From CBFDBF01 sp050287965 (GTDB lineage: Bacteria > Pseudomonadota > Gammaproteobacteria > Chromatiales > Chromatiaceae), in the NCBI GenBank assembly GCA_050287965.1, contig JBNKCX010000030.1, positions 1-61,677 of the forward strand: 61,677 nt of DNA. The letters run 5' to 3'. Under the pieces are notes generated by a model. The model was not told the DNA's origin. It did no database searches and worked only from the letters and a program-made list of their open reading frames with translations. Positions 36,651 through 44,931 of the stretch are shown here, piece by piece. The position numbers were made by a program, and so were the translations under genes. Every line of letters starts with the position of its first letter. Within the stretch, counting starts at the first letter, position 1.

Positions 36651-37571
36651 TTACCCGGCGATTTTTCCTTCTATTGTATAAGTTTGGATAATTTTCATAA
36701 TAATCCATGCCGCTCCAAATGAAACAACTACACCGACCAGGCCGGCCATCCCCGTGGAAAGGCTTTCATTAGTAAAAAAGGGAACCGCGTAATCTGAAAA
36801 CGGCCCCACAAAAGCAGGTGCGGATTCGTGCAGAAATTTGTACTTCTCCGCAACCCATTCCAACCCATCCGGAAAACCTGACGCGAACGGACTAAGCAGT
36901 AATGCAACAATAGTTGCGGTTAAAAGCGGCACGGCGACCAATCCTCGGTTTGCCCCCGCGGAAGACCAATTTCTACTCAGCAATACGCAACCAGCGACCG
37001 TAATGACGACTTCCCCTATGCCAATCAAGGCGTGTGTTCCAAGCATTGCCTGGACAACACTGGAGAAATCAATTTTTCCGTCAACGACAAGCTCCAGGCT
37101 CACGGCAAACGCAGCCAGCATGACAGACAGCCACGCAGCAATTGCCGTTGCGGCATATTTACCCCGCGTACTCTCCCATTGTTCCACCAGTTTAGAACGC
37201 AGCACCCCACCCGCCCCGGCACCGAGGATTGCCATGTTAAAAACGTTAGCGCCAAGAACCGTTATACCGCCATCAGAAAAGAGCAGACTTTGAATGCTCA
37301 CAACCAACGCAATTGCTAAAACGCCAAACGGAGTACCCAACATACTTGCCGCCAGCACACCGCCCAGCAAATGACCGGACGTTCCATTCATAATCGGAAA
37401 GTTCATCATTTGCCCGGCAAAGATCAGGGCTGCAACCGCACCAAACTGAGATGCGGTAGGTTTGTTTTTGGCTTTAAGCCCAAAGTAGCAGGCGGCAATA
37501 ATGCCGACAACACTCACTGTTGCGGTTACCGAACAAATGCCGCCTTGTAACATTGAATCTGGAATGTGCAT
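36651..37571 (-). CDS. cbiM: CbiM/NikM-type metal transporter membrane subunit with fused PDGLE domain
   Basis: The 306-aa integral membrane protein begins MHIPDSMLQGG, the metal-binding N-terminus in which the second residue His coordinates Co2+ or Ni2+. It has the conserved FPIMNGTSGHLLGGVLAA and about seven helices. The C-terminal part contains FPDGLEWVAEKYKF and a further helix, the PDGLE (CbiN/NikN-like) domain, so it is an M-N fusion. Energy-coupling CbiO/CbiQ subunits are not adjacent. The ATG is preceded by AAAGGAGAA. Metal specificity is not decided by sequence. Confidence 0.88.
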   Translation of the reverse strand: MHIPDSMLQGGICSVTATVSVVGIIAACYFGLKAKNKPTASQFGAVAALIFAGQMMNFPIMNGTSGHLLGGVLAASMLGTPFGVLAIALVVSIQSLLFSDGGITVLGANVFNMAILGAGAGGVLRSKLVEQWESTRGKYAATAIAAWLSVMLAAFAVSLELVVDGKIDFSSVVQAMLGTHALIGIGEVVITVAGCVLLSRNWSSAGANRGLVAVPLLTATIVALLLSPFASGFPDGLEWVAEKYKFLHESAPAFVGPFSDYAVPFFTNESLSTGMAGLVGVVVSFGAAWIIMKIIQTYTIEGKIAG

Positions 37572-37589
37572 AACGTTCTCCTTTCGCCT

Positions 37590-37624
37590 GACTCGTGGCT
37601 TGTTATCAAGCTACCTCGTGAGTC
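37590..37624 (-). promoter_or_regulatory. Leader hairpin upstream of cbiM
   Basis: A 35-nt inverted repeat (outer GACTC/GAGTC, inner GCTTG/CAAGC with a TTAT loop) lies 19 bp upstream of the cbiM start codon. It could be a structured leader or a repressor site. The conserved cobalamin or NiCo riboswitch elements are not recognisable. Confidence 0.4.
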
Positions 37625-37748
37625 TTCCTTGATGGTCTAACATTTTAGTCACGCCGGGACCAATGCGGCTAAACTCGATTGATTGCTGTTTAGCATAGTA
37701 ACTTTACCGGAAACAATCGAGCCTGACCCCATTGGATATATGGCTAGC

Positions 37749-37777
37749 AAATGAGCATTTGAGGAAGGCGATAACGC
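37749..37777. repeat. Second copy of a 29-bp dispersed repeat
   Basis: Identical to 23942-23970 (AAATGAGCATTTGAGGAAGG...). It ends 70 bp before the left boundary of the mobile element, so it belongs to the host chromosome. Confidence 0.65.
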
Positions 37778-37812
37778 AGCCTGGAAGGAATAGATCAATT
37801 TTGAGAAACAAA

Positions 37813-37838
37813 AAACCCGGACTCTTAGGTCCGGGTTT
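37813..37838 (-). terminator. Probable native terminator of the tRNA-Lys gene
   Basis: A perfect 10-bp stem AAACCCGGAC/GTCCGGGTTT with a 6-nt loop is followed, on the minus strand, by a T run. It lies just 3' of the tRNA-Lys fragment at 37848-37892 in the tRNA's orientation. It is most simply the original tRNA terminator, left behind when the element moved the tRNA body away. Confidence 0.75.
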
Positions 37839-37846
37839 CGATAAGG

Positions 37847-37897
37847 TTGGTGGGCCATGAAGGATTCGAACCTTCGACCAATGGATTAAGAGTTTCC
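37847..37897 (-). repeat. Left attachment site (3' part of tRNA-Lys(CTT))
   Basis: 51 bp identical to 61150-61200. Positions 37848-37892 on the minus strand are the 3' 45 nt of a tRNA-Lys gene: anticodon loop CTCTTAA (anticodon CTT), T arm GAAGG-TTCGAAT-CCTTC, acceptor ATGGCCC, discriminator A and encoded CCA. The 5' half of a tRNA is absent; foreign A/T-rich sequence follows. This is an attachment site made by integrase-mediated recombination, the left end of the 23.3-kb element. Confidence 0.9.
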
Positions 37898-38032
37898 TTA
37901 TAAAACAATAAGTTGCTGATAACTAAAGAAAACTGATAGTAATTAGGAAAAACTAAAAGGACTTTAGAAACAGTAAGTTAGAGTAATTTGGCGTACAGGG
38001 TCAAAACTGATGGATGTACTGTTTGTGTACCC
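37898..38032. repeat. Element left-end sequence (candidate integrase arm sites)
   Basis: This 135-bp region aligns over its whole length with 61201-61334, at roughly 70% identity by eye. The best-conserved blocks are AAAACAATAAGTT, ACTAAAAG-ACTT-AGAAACAG and GATGTAC-(8 nt)-GTGTACC. It looks like the arm region of an attP, with integrase or excisionase binding sites. A TGTAC pair also occurs near the integrase gene (61085-61101). Confidence 0.65.
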
Positions 38033-38045
38033 ACTTCAATTCAGT

Positions 38046-39563
38046 TTACAAATCTATGGGACTAGTTTCTTTTTCCCCTACGCCATTATCTGTGATGCCC
38101 CAAAAATGATGCTCAACTGAATCAACCTTGCCGTTTTCTCTCATTAACTCTATGACGCTAAAACCCCTTGTATCACCTTCACCTGGACGAATTTTTAATG
38201 TTGCTGCTTGTACTACATTAAGATGATGGGGCTTATTGAAAGGTGCTTCAGAGATAGGATAAGTACTATTTTTGTGATAGTGACCAAACATCCAAATATG
38301 AATATTGAGCTCCTTAAAATACTGCTTTCCTACCTCAGCCCAATTATCTATTTGCACTACTGCTTCACCAGCCCTAATTCCATGATGTGAGATAGCAAAA
38401 TTAAAATAGTCTTCAGGGTCATCTTGAACACCAAGCTCCGATGTAATTCGCTGTAAAGCTCTATCATCTAGTTGTGCATGAGTTGGTGAGTTAACAGTTA
38501 GATGGGATATACTATTAAACAAGAAGAACCTTAATCCACAATGCTCAAAACGACGATCGACCCGACACTTAGGCTTTGTTTCACCCCATACTCTAGACCC
38601 AGTTAAAGAATGCGCGAACTGTCTAAACGGTTCTAATGCCAACCCCCTATAGTCTACAATAGGCTCATTCATTTGATCGCCTGAATCACTATTCTCTTCA
38701 CCATTCCTTTCATTCCATTTTTTTTCATCTCTCTCCCAATTATATCCTTCACAGGCGGCAATTCTTAGATTAACATCATGATTACCTGGCACTAATAGTA
38801 TTCTCTCTCGAAGCGAATCTAACCTATCATCACCAAACATAAACCTTATCATACCCTCTATCTTTTCCCTAGCCTGACGGTATTCACTTGGCTCACCCTT
38901 CCATGAAACATCACCTGCAATAACAATAATGTCCGGCATCAAATTGCATCTATTCAATGCCTTCCCAACCCATTGCTCGTCAAACACAGCGTATTTTGAT
39001 GTGTGCTCATCACCGTATTGAAGATCAGCAAGCAAAAGTATCCTTATCGGATCATTAAGCCCAGGATTAAAATCGCTATATTCATGCCATATTGAGAGAT
39101 CACTTTGTATTTTTGAACGAAGCGCATTCTCAATGGCCTCTCTACGTGTTACTTCTTCTGCTGACTCCTCTGGATCTTTTTTCGCAGCTTGCTCGAACTC
39201 CTGAAAAGCCAAGAATCTCACAACATCTACATTATTTTGGTTCTGATTTATTTCAGTTAGTATTTCCGTTAAAGACGGCTCGTGCCATTGCCCACTTACA
39301 AGAAATACTGGAGCTCGCCTTGGAGTTTTATTTAGTATATTTCGGAACAATTTCGATGCGTTTCCTACGCCACCCCAATCTCCCTTATCTAGTATTGCGT
39401 CAACAACATATCCATCGACTGGAGTGTTTTTTATATCTTCTGTCAACTCAGACAACTTGCCGATATATTGAATATCAAAATCAGTTGACTTGAATATGTT
39501 ATCGTAGTGACCCTTACGATCGCGGAGTTCATCATCAATAATCATTAACTTATAATTTTTCAT
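38046..39563 (-). CDS. Receiver-like domain fused to calcineurin-like phosphoesterase
   Basis: The 505-aa protein has an N-terminal ~120-residue domain resembling a response-regulator receiver: LMIIDDE (Asp10, Asp11), GYVVDAILD with candidate phospho-Asp55, and VFLVSGQW (Ser90). A helical linker (122-170) leads to a metallophosphoesterase domain: LLLADLQYGDEH (Asp180; the usual His is Gln182), IVIAGDVSW (218), VPGNHDVN (260-263), FAISHHG (393-394) and MFGHYHKN (427-430). Nearly all metal ligands are kept. Its start overlaps the upstream 1528-aa gene by 4 bp, so the two are co-translated and probably work together. A signal-controlled nucleotide or phosphodiester hydrolase is the likely role; the substrate is unknown. 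It is A/T-rich compared with the host. Confidence 0.8.
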   Translation of the reverse strand: MKNYKLMIIDDELRDRKGHYDNIFKSTDFDIQYIGKLSELTEDIKNTPVDGYVVDAILDKGDWGGVGNASKLFRNILNKTPRRAPVFLVSGQWHEPSLTEILTEINQNQNNVDVVRFLAFQEFEQAAKKDPEESAEEVTRREAIENALRSKIQSDLSIWHEYSDFNPGLNDPIRILLLADLQYGDEHTSKYAVFDEQWVGKALNRCNLMPDIIVIAGDVSWKGEPSEYRQAREKIEGMIRFMFGDDRLDSLRERILLVPGNHDVNLRIAACEGYNWERDEKKWNERNGEENSDSGDQMNEPIVDYRGLALEPFRQFAHSLTGSRVWGETKPKCRVDRRFEHCGLRFFLFNSISHLTVNSPTHAQLDDRALQRITSELGVQDDPEDYFNFAISHHGIRAGEAVVQIDNWAEVGKQYFKELNIHIWMFGHYHKNSTYPISEAPFNKPHHLNVVQAATLKIRPGEGDTRGFSVIELMRENGKVDSVEHHFWGITDNGVGEKETSPIDL

Positions 39564-42500
39564 GCGCTCTCTTCCTGATGTTCTTTCCCAATATATGAAG
39601 CATAGGGTATTGAAACCTCAAGCACGAGTCTTTCTCCCTGTTTACTCATGACCTCATCAAGGGAAACCTTTCCTCCAAGTTCGCATAATGGTTCCCACCT
39701 GGTTTTTTCTACAGTCCCCTTTTCAATATCTCTATAAATCACAGAAATATCCTTTGAACAGCCAGTTGCAAATCTGATGAGCACTCTTTTTGGTTCATAG
39801 TTAACATTGACCCACATATCAGCAAGCACAACCCCGTCATCCCATGGATCATGGATCTGCCCGGTTCTATGGATTACATTCATCAACAGGTCTTTGATCA
39901 AACTAACTATATGTTTGTGCCATGGTATCCAAACCCATCGCGCGCCATCAAAGTTACTACTCAAGCCGGATAATTTACTTTGCATAATTATCGGATCAAA
40001 TGATTCGATGCTTCCTGGTTTTCCCTGGAACGCTTCAGTCCATCTAATCTCACCATTACTCCATAGCGCTTCAAGCGATTCTCTAAAACCACGTCCCCTC
40101 TGCCCCTCCCTTGGATCTAAGCGATAAAAGTAACAATCTGCCAGTTGATTAATATCGTTTATTACATTCTCAACCAATGACACATCGGGATACTTATCAC
40201 TATTAATATAGAACTTAAGTGATTCTCTAAGTTGGACAATTGACCGAGCTAACTTTATTCTCCGGTCAGAATAGCCATCCTCTTTTTTCCCAAAAGCAGC
40301 AGCACATCTTGCTAACTCTGAGCCGAGTTCTTTTACTATATCTTCAATACTTGCCAAACTATCGAGTGCACGCCTCACTTCACTTTCCTCTATACCAGTC
40401 ACATCCTTAAGTCTTCTATGAAGTCTTGGCAGTGGCTCTGAATGCGCATTTCCGTCGATAGTAATAGTTTCTCTAAACAAATATCGTAACTTTTCTGGAA
40501 CTGAGGCGTGCCGACTAGACAACAGTCTTAGTGCTGGGTAATAAATATCGTTATTACTATCAAAGAGATTATGCATCAGAAAATATGCTACCAATATTAG
40601 TCCATGGCTACGCGATTGCAGATCTATTGCATTCTGGGACGCTGTATCAGCAACATTAATTTGTCCGGCTCTCGAAAGCAGGGTAAGTGTCCGAATAACC
40701 ACAAACACTGCAAGCGCGGCACTAGGCGAATTTTCTGGCAATTCTGACATGGGCTTAAGAAGCCCATACACGATAAAATCATGAATTAGGTCATGATCTA
40801 GCTCGTCTCCAAATAGAAGCAGTTGACTTGCAGCAAGTTCTATTCGAACTGCCGGTTCTCTTTGTTCTTTAATTTTTTTAAGACCATAGTCATCGCGCGC
40901 CGTCATCGCATGAATTTCTGCTGCATGTATACTAAGACCCGTAGATCTAAAGATAGGTATTTCAGCACGATATTCAGGAGGATCGGAATTTGGTTTATAA
41001 CAGTACTTTTTCACTACCAAAGGTATTGGCATAGGATTCAACCCGGCATGCCAATTAGTTAACGGCGAAACTGCCCCCCAGTCTTTCAACCATTTCTCAA
41101 GTATCTCCGCGCTGCTACCATTTACAAGCTGCTTCGAAAATGAGTCTACTTGATGCCATGCGCTGCAAAGCGCACAACTTCCTTCACGTCCCATTGTAGG
41201 AACATCCAGTCGCCAATAATAGTCAATATTTTTTGCTTCTGCTGGCATGCGTAACCGATTTGCGATTAACACAAAACTAATATTGTTAGCACCTATATCA
41301 GTTAAAGAGGTTCGTAAATCTTGTAGTGTACGACCTGAAATAGCAGCATCATCAAATATCATTACTCGCGTATTATTATTTGATTCACGTATTTCTTCTC
41401 TCATGCGCGGTGGAATCAGTAATGTTGAGGCACCAAACTTTGTGCGAAGCGGCAATATTGGAAATATCTGATTACTAACAGCAGACCTAGCGTCTTCAGG
41501 CAAAACGGAAAGAATCCGATCCATAATATGTTCACTGCTGGGATGCGAACGATATATCAATATGCCAGGCCTAGTCACTTCTTTGGGATAGCTTTCACGC
41601 CAGCTTTGGTCCAGTACTTCTGCCCTTACTCCAAGGAATGAAATAATTTTATTGACCAGGAAATATGCTAAAGGCGTTTTTCTAATAAATGCATTATCAA
41701 CAGCATCTGGGATATTAATCGTAATCAAGTCATGATGACCTTCGTAATGCCAATGGCCCAACTTAGCAATCATTGGCCCGGGGTTTTGCCAATCAGCATA
41801 TGTTGCCCATGGATCACGACACCCCACCAATTCACCGTCGCTTCCATGTCGTGGTATTTCAATGCTCAGCCAACCACTAGGTGCAATTGCGGCAGTTTTG
41901 CCAATTCGTTTTTGAATAGGACTTTCAGTTTTAACAATAGGTCTAGGTAGCCAGTGGAATAGACTTGGATATATATTTTTTTGGGGCGCACTTCCGTGAA
42001 CAAAAAAGTGTATATTGTTATTTAACCCAGTTGCCTGAAGTGTTGATCCAGAAACCAGCACTGAGCCGACAGCTACTTTATCCATAATATCTGAAACACT
42101 TTCCGGAGGATCCATAACTTCATAGGCATAAACATCATGCACAACAGGACTTGCTAAGTTGTCAACAGGTATAATCTCAGCGCGATTTTCGTCAAGAAGA
42201 CCAAATATTCTACCAAGAGCATTCCGGTACAAAACCGCGCAAGATTTATGATGTACAGTAGCTGTAAAATCTAGATAACCACTAATTACTTCTTTTGGTT
42301 GATGCTTATCCGTCTCAGACCAAATAATTGGTTCTGCGAGGAAAAGCCTATCAACAACATTTACATATTCCCATAGATGAACAGAATCCAACCACTTCAA
42401 CCAGTGGACCACTAACTGACGAAATGTAACTTCACCTATGTGTTTTTTTTGAATCCCCGGCTTGAATTTACCGGGAATATCTTTTGTGGCAAAGGTAGAG

Positions 42501-44146
42501 TAACCATGCTTTCCCGTTTCATAATTCCGATGCTCAGCGTACGCAAAACCCCATCTATTCGTAACTAATATTATACGCTTGAATTTTTTTGGCCATTTCT
42601 CACGCCGGTCAAAGCAAGCATTCGACATTGCTGCCGCGTATGTCGCTGCCTCCCTACTAGGGATATCTACAATCACCAGTGTACTTCCAGTTCTTATGCG
42701 CTTTGAAAGATCTTCCATTGAAGACAAGATATCCCATTTCATTCGATTCGGGATTGGGCGCCAAAGAATATATTTTTCATCTTTTATTAGGGGATCACCA
42801 TTTGCATAGAACTCATCCCATATTGAATACCTATCAAATAAATCAAACAGTTCAGCGCATGAGTCTGGCGGCTTACATAATTCAGTAAATACTTGCTCTA
42901 TCTCATCTCCAGAGAATGACAACCAAGCATCATCTGTCTGGGTTGATGCATTCCACCCCAACCTGACGTGGTATCCCAAGCCGATCAATCCTTCACTTTT
43001 GGACATATCAGATTGTCGTCTCACCACCTGACTACCCACTCTCCCAAATGGAACATGGCAACCAAACCAAGTCATATTATCAACAGCGCGCAAGTAATCA
43101 GTACTTCTACTCAATAAAGTATGGAGCAGTTTTAAACCGCCATGCTCCGTCTTGCGCGTTTTCTTTGTACTTTCTCCAGAAAAGAAAGTAGAACGCATCA
43201 CATATTCAAAATCTACGCTCGCCTTACCTTGAGTAAAATGCGAAACAATACCAATACCCCGATCAAGAAAGAACAATTCCAAACAGCCAATTTTTGAATC
43301 AAGCCAATCACGGCTCACCATATTGCAGTTTTTATACTCCTGATTAACACATTCCTCATAGAATCCCTTATCATTAACACCAGTCAAAATCACGCCACCT
43401 TGACGATAACGAACATATAGCCCAGCAAGGCGAATTGGTTCATCATCATATGCATGCTCTTGTACATTATGGAGAAATTCCTGAATAACTGCGCGAAGAT
43501 TATATAGCAGGTGTCTTCGCTGCGGAGCAGAACATCTGGTGTGTAATGCAACTTCTGCATCTTTAAGTATATTTTCAACAGCATCTGCAGAAAAATGCGA
43601 AAAGTCATCTCTCACCCCTCCTCCGTTAACAAGAAGAGGAACATCATAAAGCGTCACTGGAATAAAATGTGCGTCTGTATACGATGGTGATGCGTTTACA
43701 TTCTTAAGACTATCTATCAAATCGGCACTTAATTCTTTCTCTCCTACATAGCCAGGAATACCAAATGCAAGAAGCGTAGAGAAAAACCCCTCTCTCGAAA
43801 GAAATAGCAATAAGCGGTTAGGAGAATTTTGGTTTAATTTATTAAACTCTTCTTCGCAAGGACCATCGTCTGACGAGGGAAACAATACCGAGATGGAGCA
43901 ACCTAATTTTTTTGCTCTCACGATTTCAATCAATAACGAAAGCAATGGCAGAGGATCAATCCATCGACATGCTAAAAAATCGAATTGGATATCGCCCCCA
44001 ACAATAGATATTTCATTAAAAAGGCGCTGGCATCTACCTATTGAAGACAACCATGCATTATCACGTAGTGATTTAGGAATTATAACGTGATAATTGGACG
44101 ACCCGATTGTTTCTTGTTCAACCAATAATCCTTGAATATCGGCCAT
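39560..44146 (-). CDS. Giant GHKL ATPase - phosphoribosyltransferase-like protein
   Basis: This 1528-aa protein combines several domains. Residues ~15-95 look like a STAS-like alpha/beta domain. Residues ~205-370 form a GHKL ATPase: N-box VIQEFLHNVQEHA (220-232), G1 FLDRGIGIVSHF (293-304), G2 KTEHGGLKLLHTLL (332-345). There is no His-phosphorylation domain. Residues ~860-1000 contain a type I phosphoribosyltransferase-like PRPP loop, VMIFDDAAISGRTL (928-941), then a cysteine pair SCALC (990-994). A similar loop, VGSVLVSGSTLQATG (693-707), may be a second degenerate copy. The last ~130 residues include KDLLMNVIHRTG, perhaps a second, degenerate GHKL fold. It is coupled to the receiver-phosphoesterase gene. 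I know no characterised system with this pair; a defence or signalling role is inference. Confidence 0.75.
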   Translation of the reverse strand: MADIQGLLVEQETIGSSNYHVIIPKSLRDNAWLSSIGRCQRLFNEISIVGGDIQFDFLACRWIDPLPLLSLLIEIVRAKKLGCSISVLFPSSDDGPCEEEFNKLNQNSPNRLLLFLSREGFFSTLLAFGIPGYVGEKELSADLIDSLKNVNASPSYTDAHFIPVTLYDVPLLVNGGGVRDDFSHFSADAVENILKDAEVALHTRCSAPQRRHLLYNLRAVIQEFLHNVQEHAYDDEPIRLAGLYVRYRQGGVILTGVNDKGFYEECVNQEYKNCNMVSRDWLDSKIGCLELFFLDRGIGIVSHFTQGKASVDFEYVMRSTFFSGESTKKTRKTEHGGLKLLHTLLSRSTDYLRAVDNMTWFGCHVPFGRVGSQVVRRQSDMSKSEGLIGLGYHVRLGWNASTQTDDAWLSFSGDEIEQVFTELCKPPDSCAELFDLFDRYSIWDEFYANGDPLIKDEKYILWRPIPNRMKWDILSSMEDLSKRIRTGSTLVIVDIPSREAATYAAAMSNACFDRREKWPKKFKRIILVTNRWGFAYAEHRNYETGKHGYSTFATKDIPGKFKPGIQKKHIGEVTFRQLVVHWLKWLDSVHLWEYVNVVDRLFLAEPIIWSETDKHQPKEVISGYLDFTATVHHKSCAVLYRNALGRIFGLLDENRAEIIPVDNLASPVVHDVYAYEVMDPPESVSDIMDKVAVGSVLVSGSTLQATGLNNNIHFFVHGSAPQKNIYPSLFHWLPRPIVKTESPIQKRIGKTAAIAPSGWLSIEIPRHGSDGELVGCRDPWATYADWQNPGPMIAKLGHWHYEGHHDLITINIPDAVDNAFIRKTPLAYFLVNKIISFLGVRAEVLDQSWRESYPKEVTRPGILIYRSHPSSEHIMDRILSVLPEDARSAVSNQIFPILPLRTKFGASTLLIPPRMREEIRESNNNTRVMIFDDAAISGRTLQDLRTSLTDIGANNISFVLIANRLRMPAEAKNIDYYWRLDVPTMGREGSCALCSAWHQVDSFSKQLVNGSSAEILEKWLKDWGAVSPLTNWHAGLNPMPIPLVVKKYCYKPNSDPPEYRAEIPIFRSTGLSIHAAEIHAMTARDDYGLKKIKEQREPAVRIELAASQLLLFGDELDHDLIHDFIVYGLLKPMSELPENSPSAALAVFVVIRTLTLLSRAGQINVADTASQNAIDLQSRSHGLILVAYFLMHNLFDSNNDIYYPALRLLSSRHASVPEKLRYLFRETITIDGNAHSEPLPRLHRRLKDVTGIEESEVRRALDSLASIEDIVKELGSELARCAAAFGKKEDGYSDRRIKLARSIVQLRESLKFYINSDKYPDVSLVENVINDINQLADCYFYRLDPREGQRGRGFRESLEALWSNGEIRWTEAFQGKPGSIESFDPIIMQSKLSGLSSNFDGARWVWIPWHKHIVSLIKDLLMNVIHRTGQIHDPWDDGVVLADMWVNVNYEPKRVLIRFATGCSKDISVIYRDIEKGTVEKTRWEPLCELGGKVSLDEVMSKQGERLVLEVSIPYASYIGKEHQEESA

Positions 44147-44234
44147 GTTTTTTCCTTTTTTATAATTGTATCCATAAAATATTCCTTCACTTATCTTTTA
44201 TTTTTTCCGCCACTCATCTCGGCTATGCCAATAG

Positions 44235-44510
44235 CTAGACCAAAGTACGGACGAGGATATTTTTATGTTTCGCGGCTTGCGCCAAGTTATAATTTGTCTG
44301 CATAGCGAGCCATGCTTGAGCTGTGCTAACACCTGCCAGTTCTAATCGAATAGCCAAGTCAGTGCTGATTGCTGCGTGCCCGTGAATTACACGCGATAGA
44401 GAAACCCGCGAAACGCCGAGACGGCCTGCGGCTTCCGTGACCGATAGCTGTTGCGGTTTGAGTACATCCTCGCGAAGCAGCTCGCCAGGGTGTGGAGGGT
44501 TTTTTATCAT
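44235..44510 (-). CDS. HigA-family antitoxin, apparently orphan
   Basis: This 91-aa XRE-type protein has the HigA/VapI signature: NPPHPGELLREDVLKPQQLSVTEAAGRLGVSRVSLSRVIHGHAAISTDLAIRLELA, then AQAWLAMQTNYNLAQA. In HigBA operons the toxin gene lies upstream; here the upstream DNA (44511-44931) contains only a structured repeat and no toxin frame. A GAGGAAAATGGA ribosome site precedes the ATG. It lies 88 bp upstream of the giant GHKL gene on the same strand and might now regulate that operon, or be a remnant. Confidence 0.85.
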   Translation of the reverse strand: MIKNPPHPGELLREDVLKPQQLSVTEAAGRLGVSRVSLSRVIHGHAAISTDLAIRLELAGVSTAQAWLAMQTNYNLAQAAKHKNILVRTLV

Positions 44511-44594
44511 TCCATTTTCCTCACAATGCCCTTATTGTTCCGCGTATCGTTACACTTTACAACTTAATTTTGCCTAAAAAAGACCGAATCTAGT

Positions 44595-44815
44595 GGGTTA
44601 CAGATCCTCGCGCCGGCGACGGCCCGAGTGTAACCCCTCCTCTCCTTGGGTGACAGGCCTCCGGACCTCGAGCGGCCGCGGCGTCACCCACTACTGCACT
44701 TATCCACGGAATCCACATCCCGCAACCCGAGACTGCCCTGGGTGCCCCTTCGGAGTAGCACCCAGGCAAAGCGAGGGGGCCGCCGTAGTGGCCGGTTGTG
44801 GAATCAGTGAGGACG
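44595..44815 (+). repeat. Structured multi-hairpin repeat, copy A
   Basis: About 220 bp closely matching 47283-47506 and, in its right half, 50507-50620 (inverted). Hairpins in order: GGGTTACA/TGTAACCC, GGGTGAC/GTCACCC, then a long imperfect outer stem (CACTTATCC... against ...GGTTGTGGAATC) enclosing TGCCCTGGGTGC/GCACCCAGGCA and GGCCGC/GTGGCC. It fills the gap between the orphan higA and the Schlafen-like gene. No ORF is supported. Confidence 0.8.
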
Positions 44816-44931
44816 TGTGCAGCCATGGTTGAGGAGTGCATAGAGTGGACGTTAGAGATTAGCATAAACGGCACGAGCCACAACGCGGTGAAACGTTCGC
44901 GTGAATGTAGTGAACGTTTTTAATGTGCTTA

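Noticed and set aside
37572..37660. Cobalamin or NiCo riboswitch upstream of cbiM
   Set aside because: Only one simple hairpin is visible and the conserved boxes are missing.
37847..37920. Complete tRNA-Lys gene
   Set aside because: Only the anticodon loop to CCA is present; no D arm or 5' acceptor (GGGCCAT) follows on the minus strand. The same is true at 61150-61200.
44593..44883. Small ORFs in the structured repeats (both strands)
   Set aside because: They exist only because of the repeat sequence, appear in both copies with frameshifted differences, and have no ribosome site.
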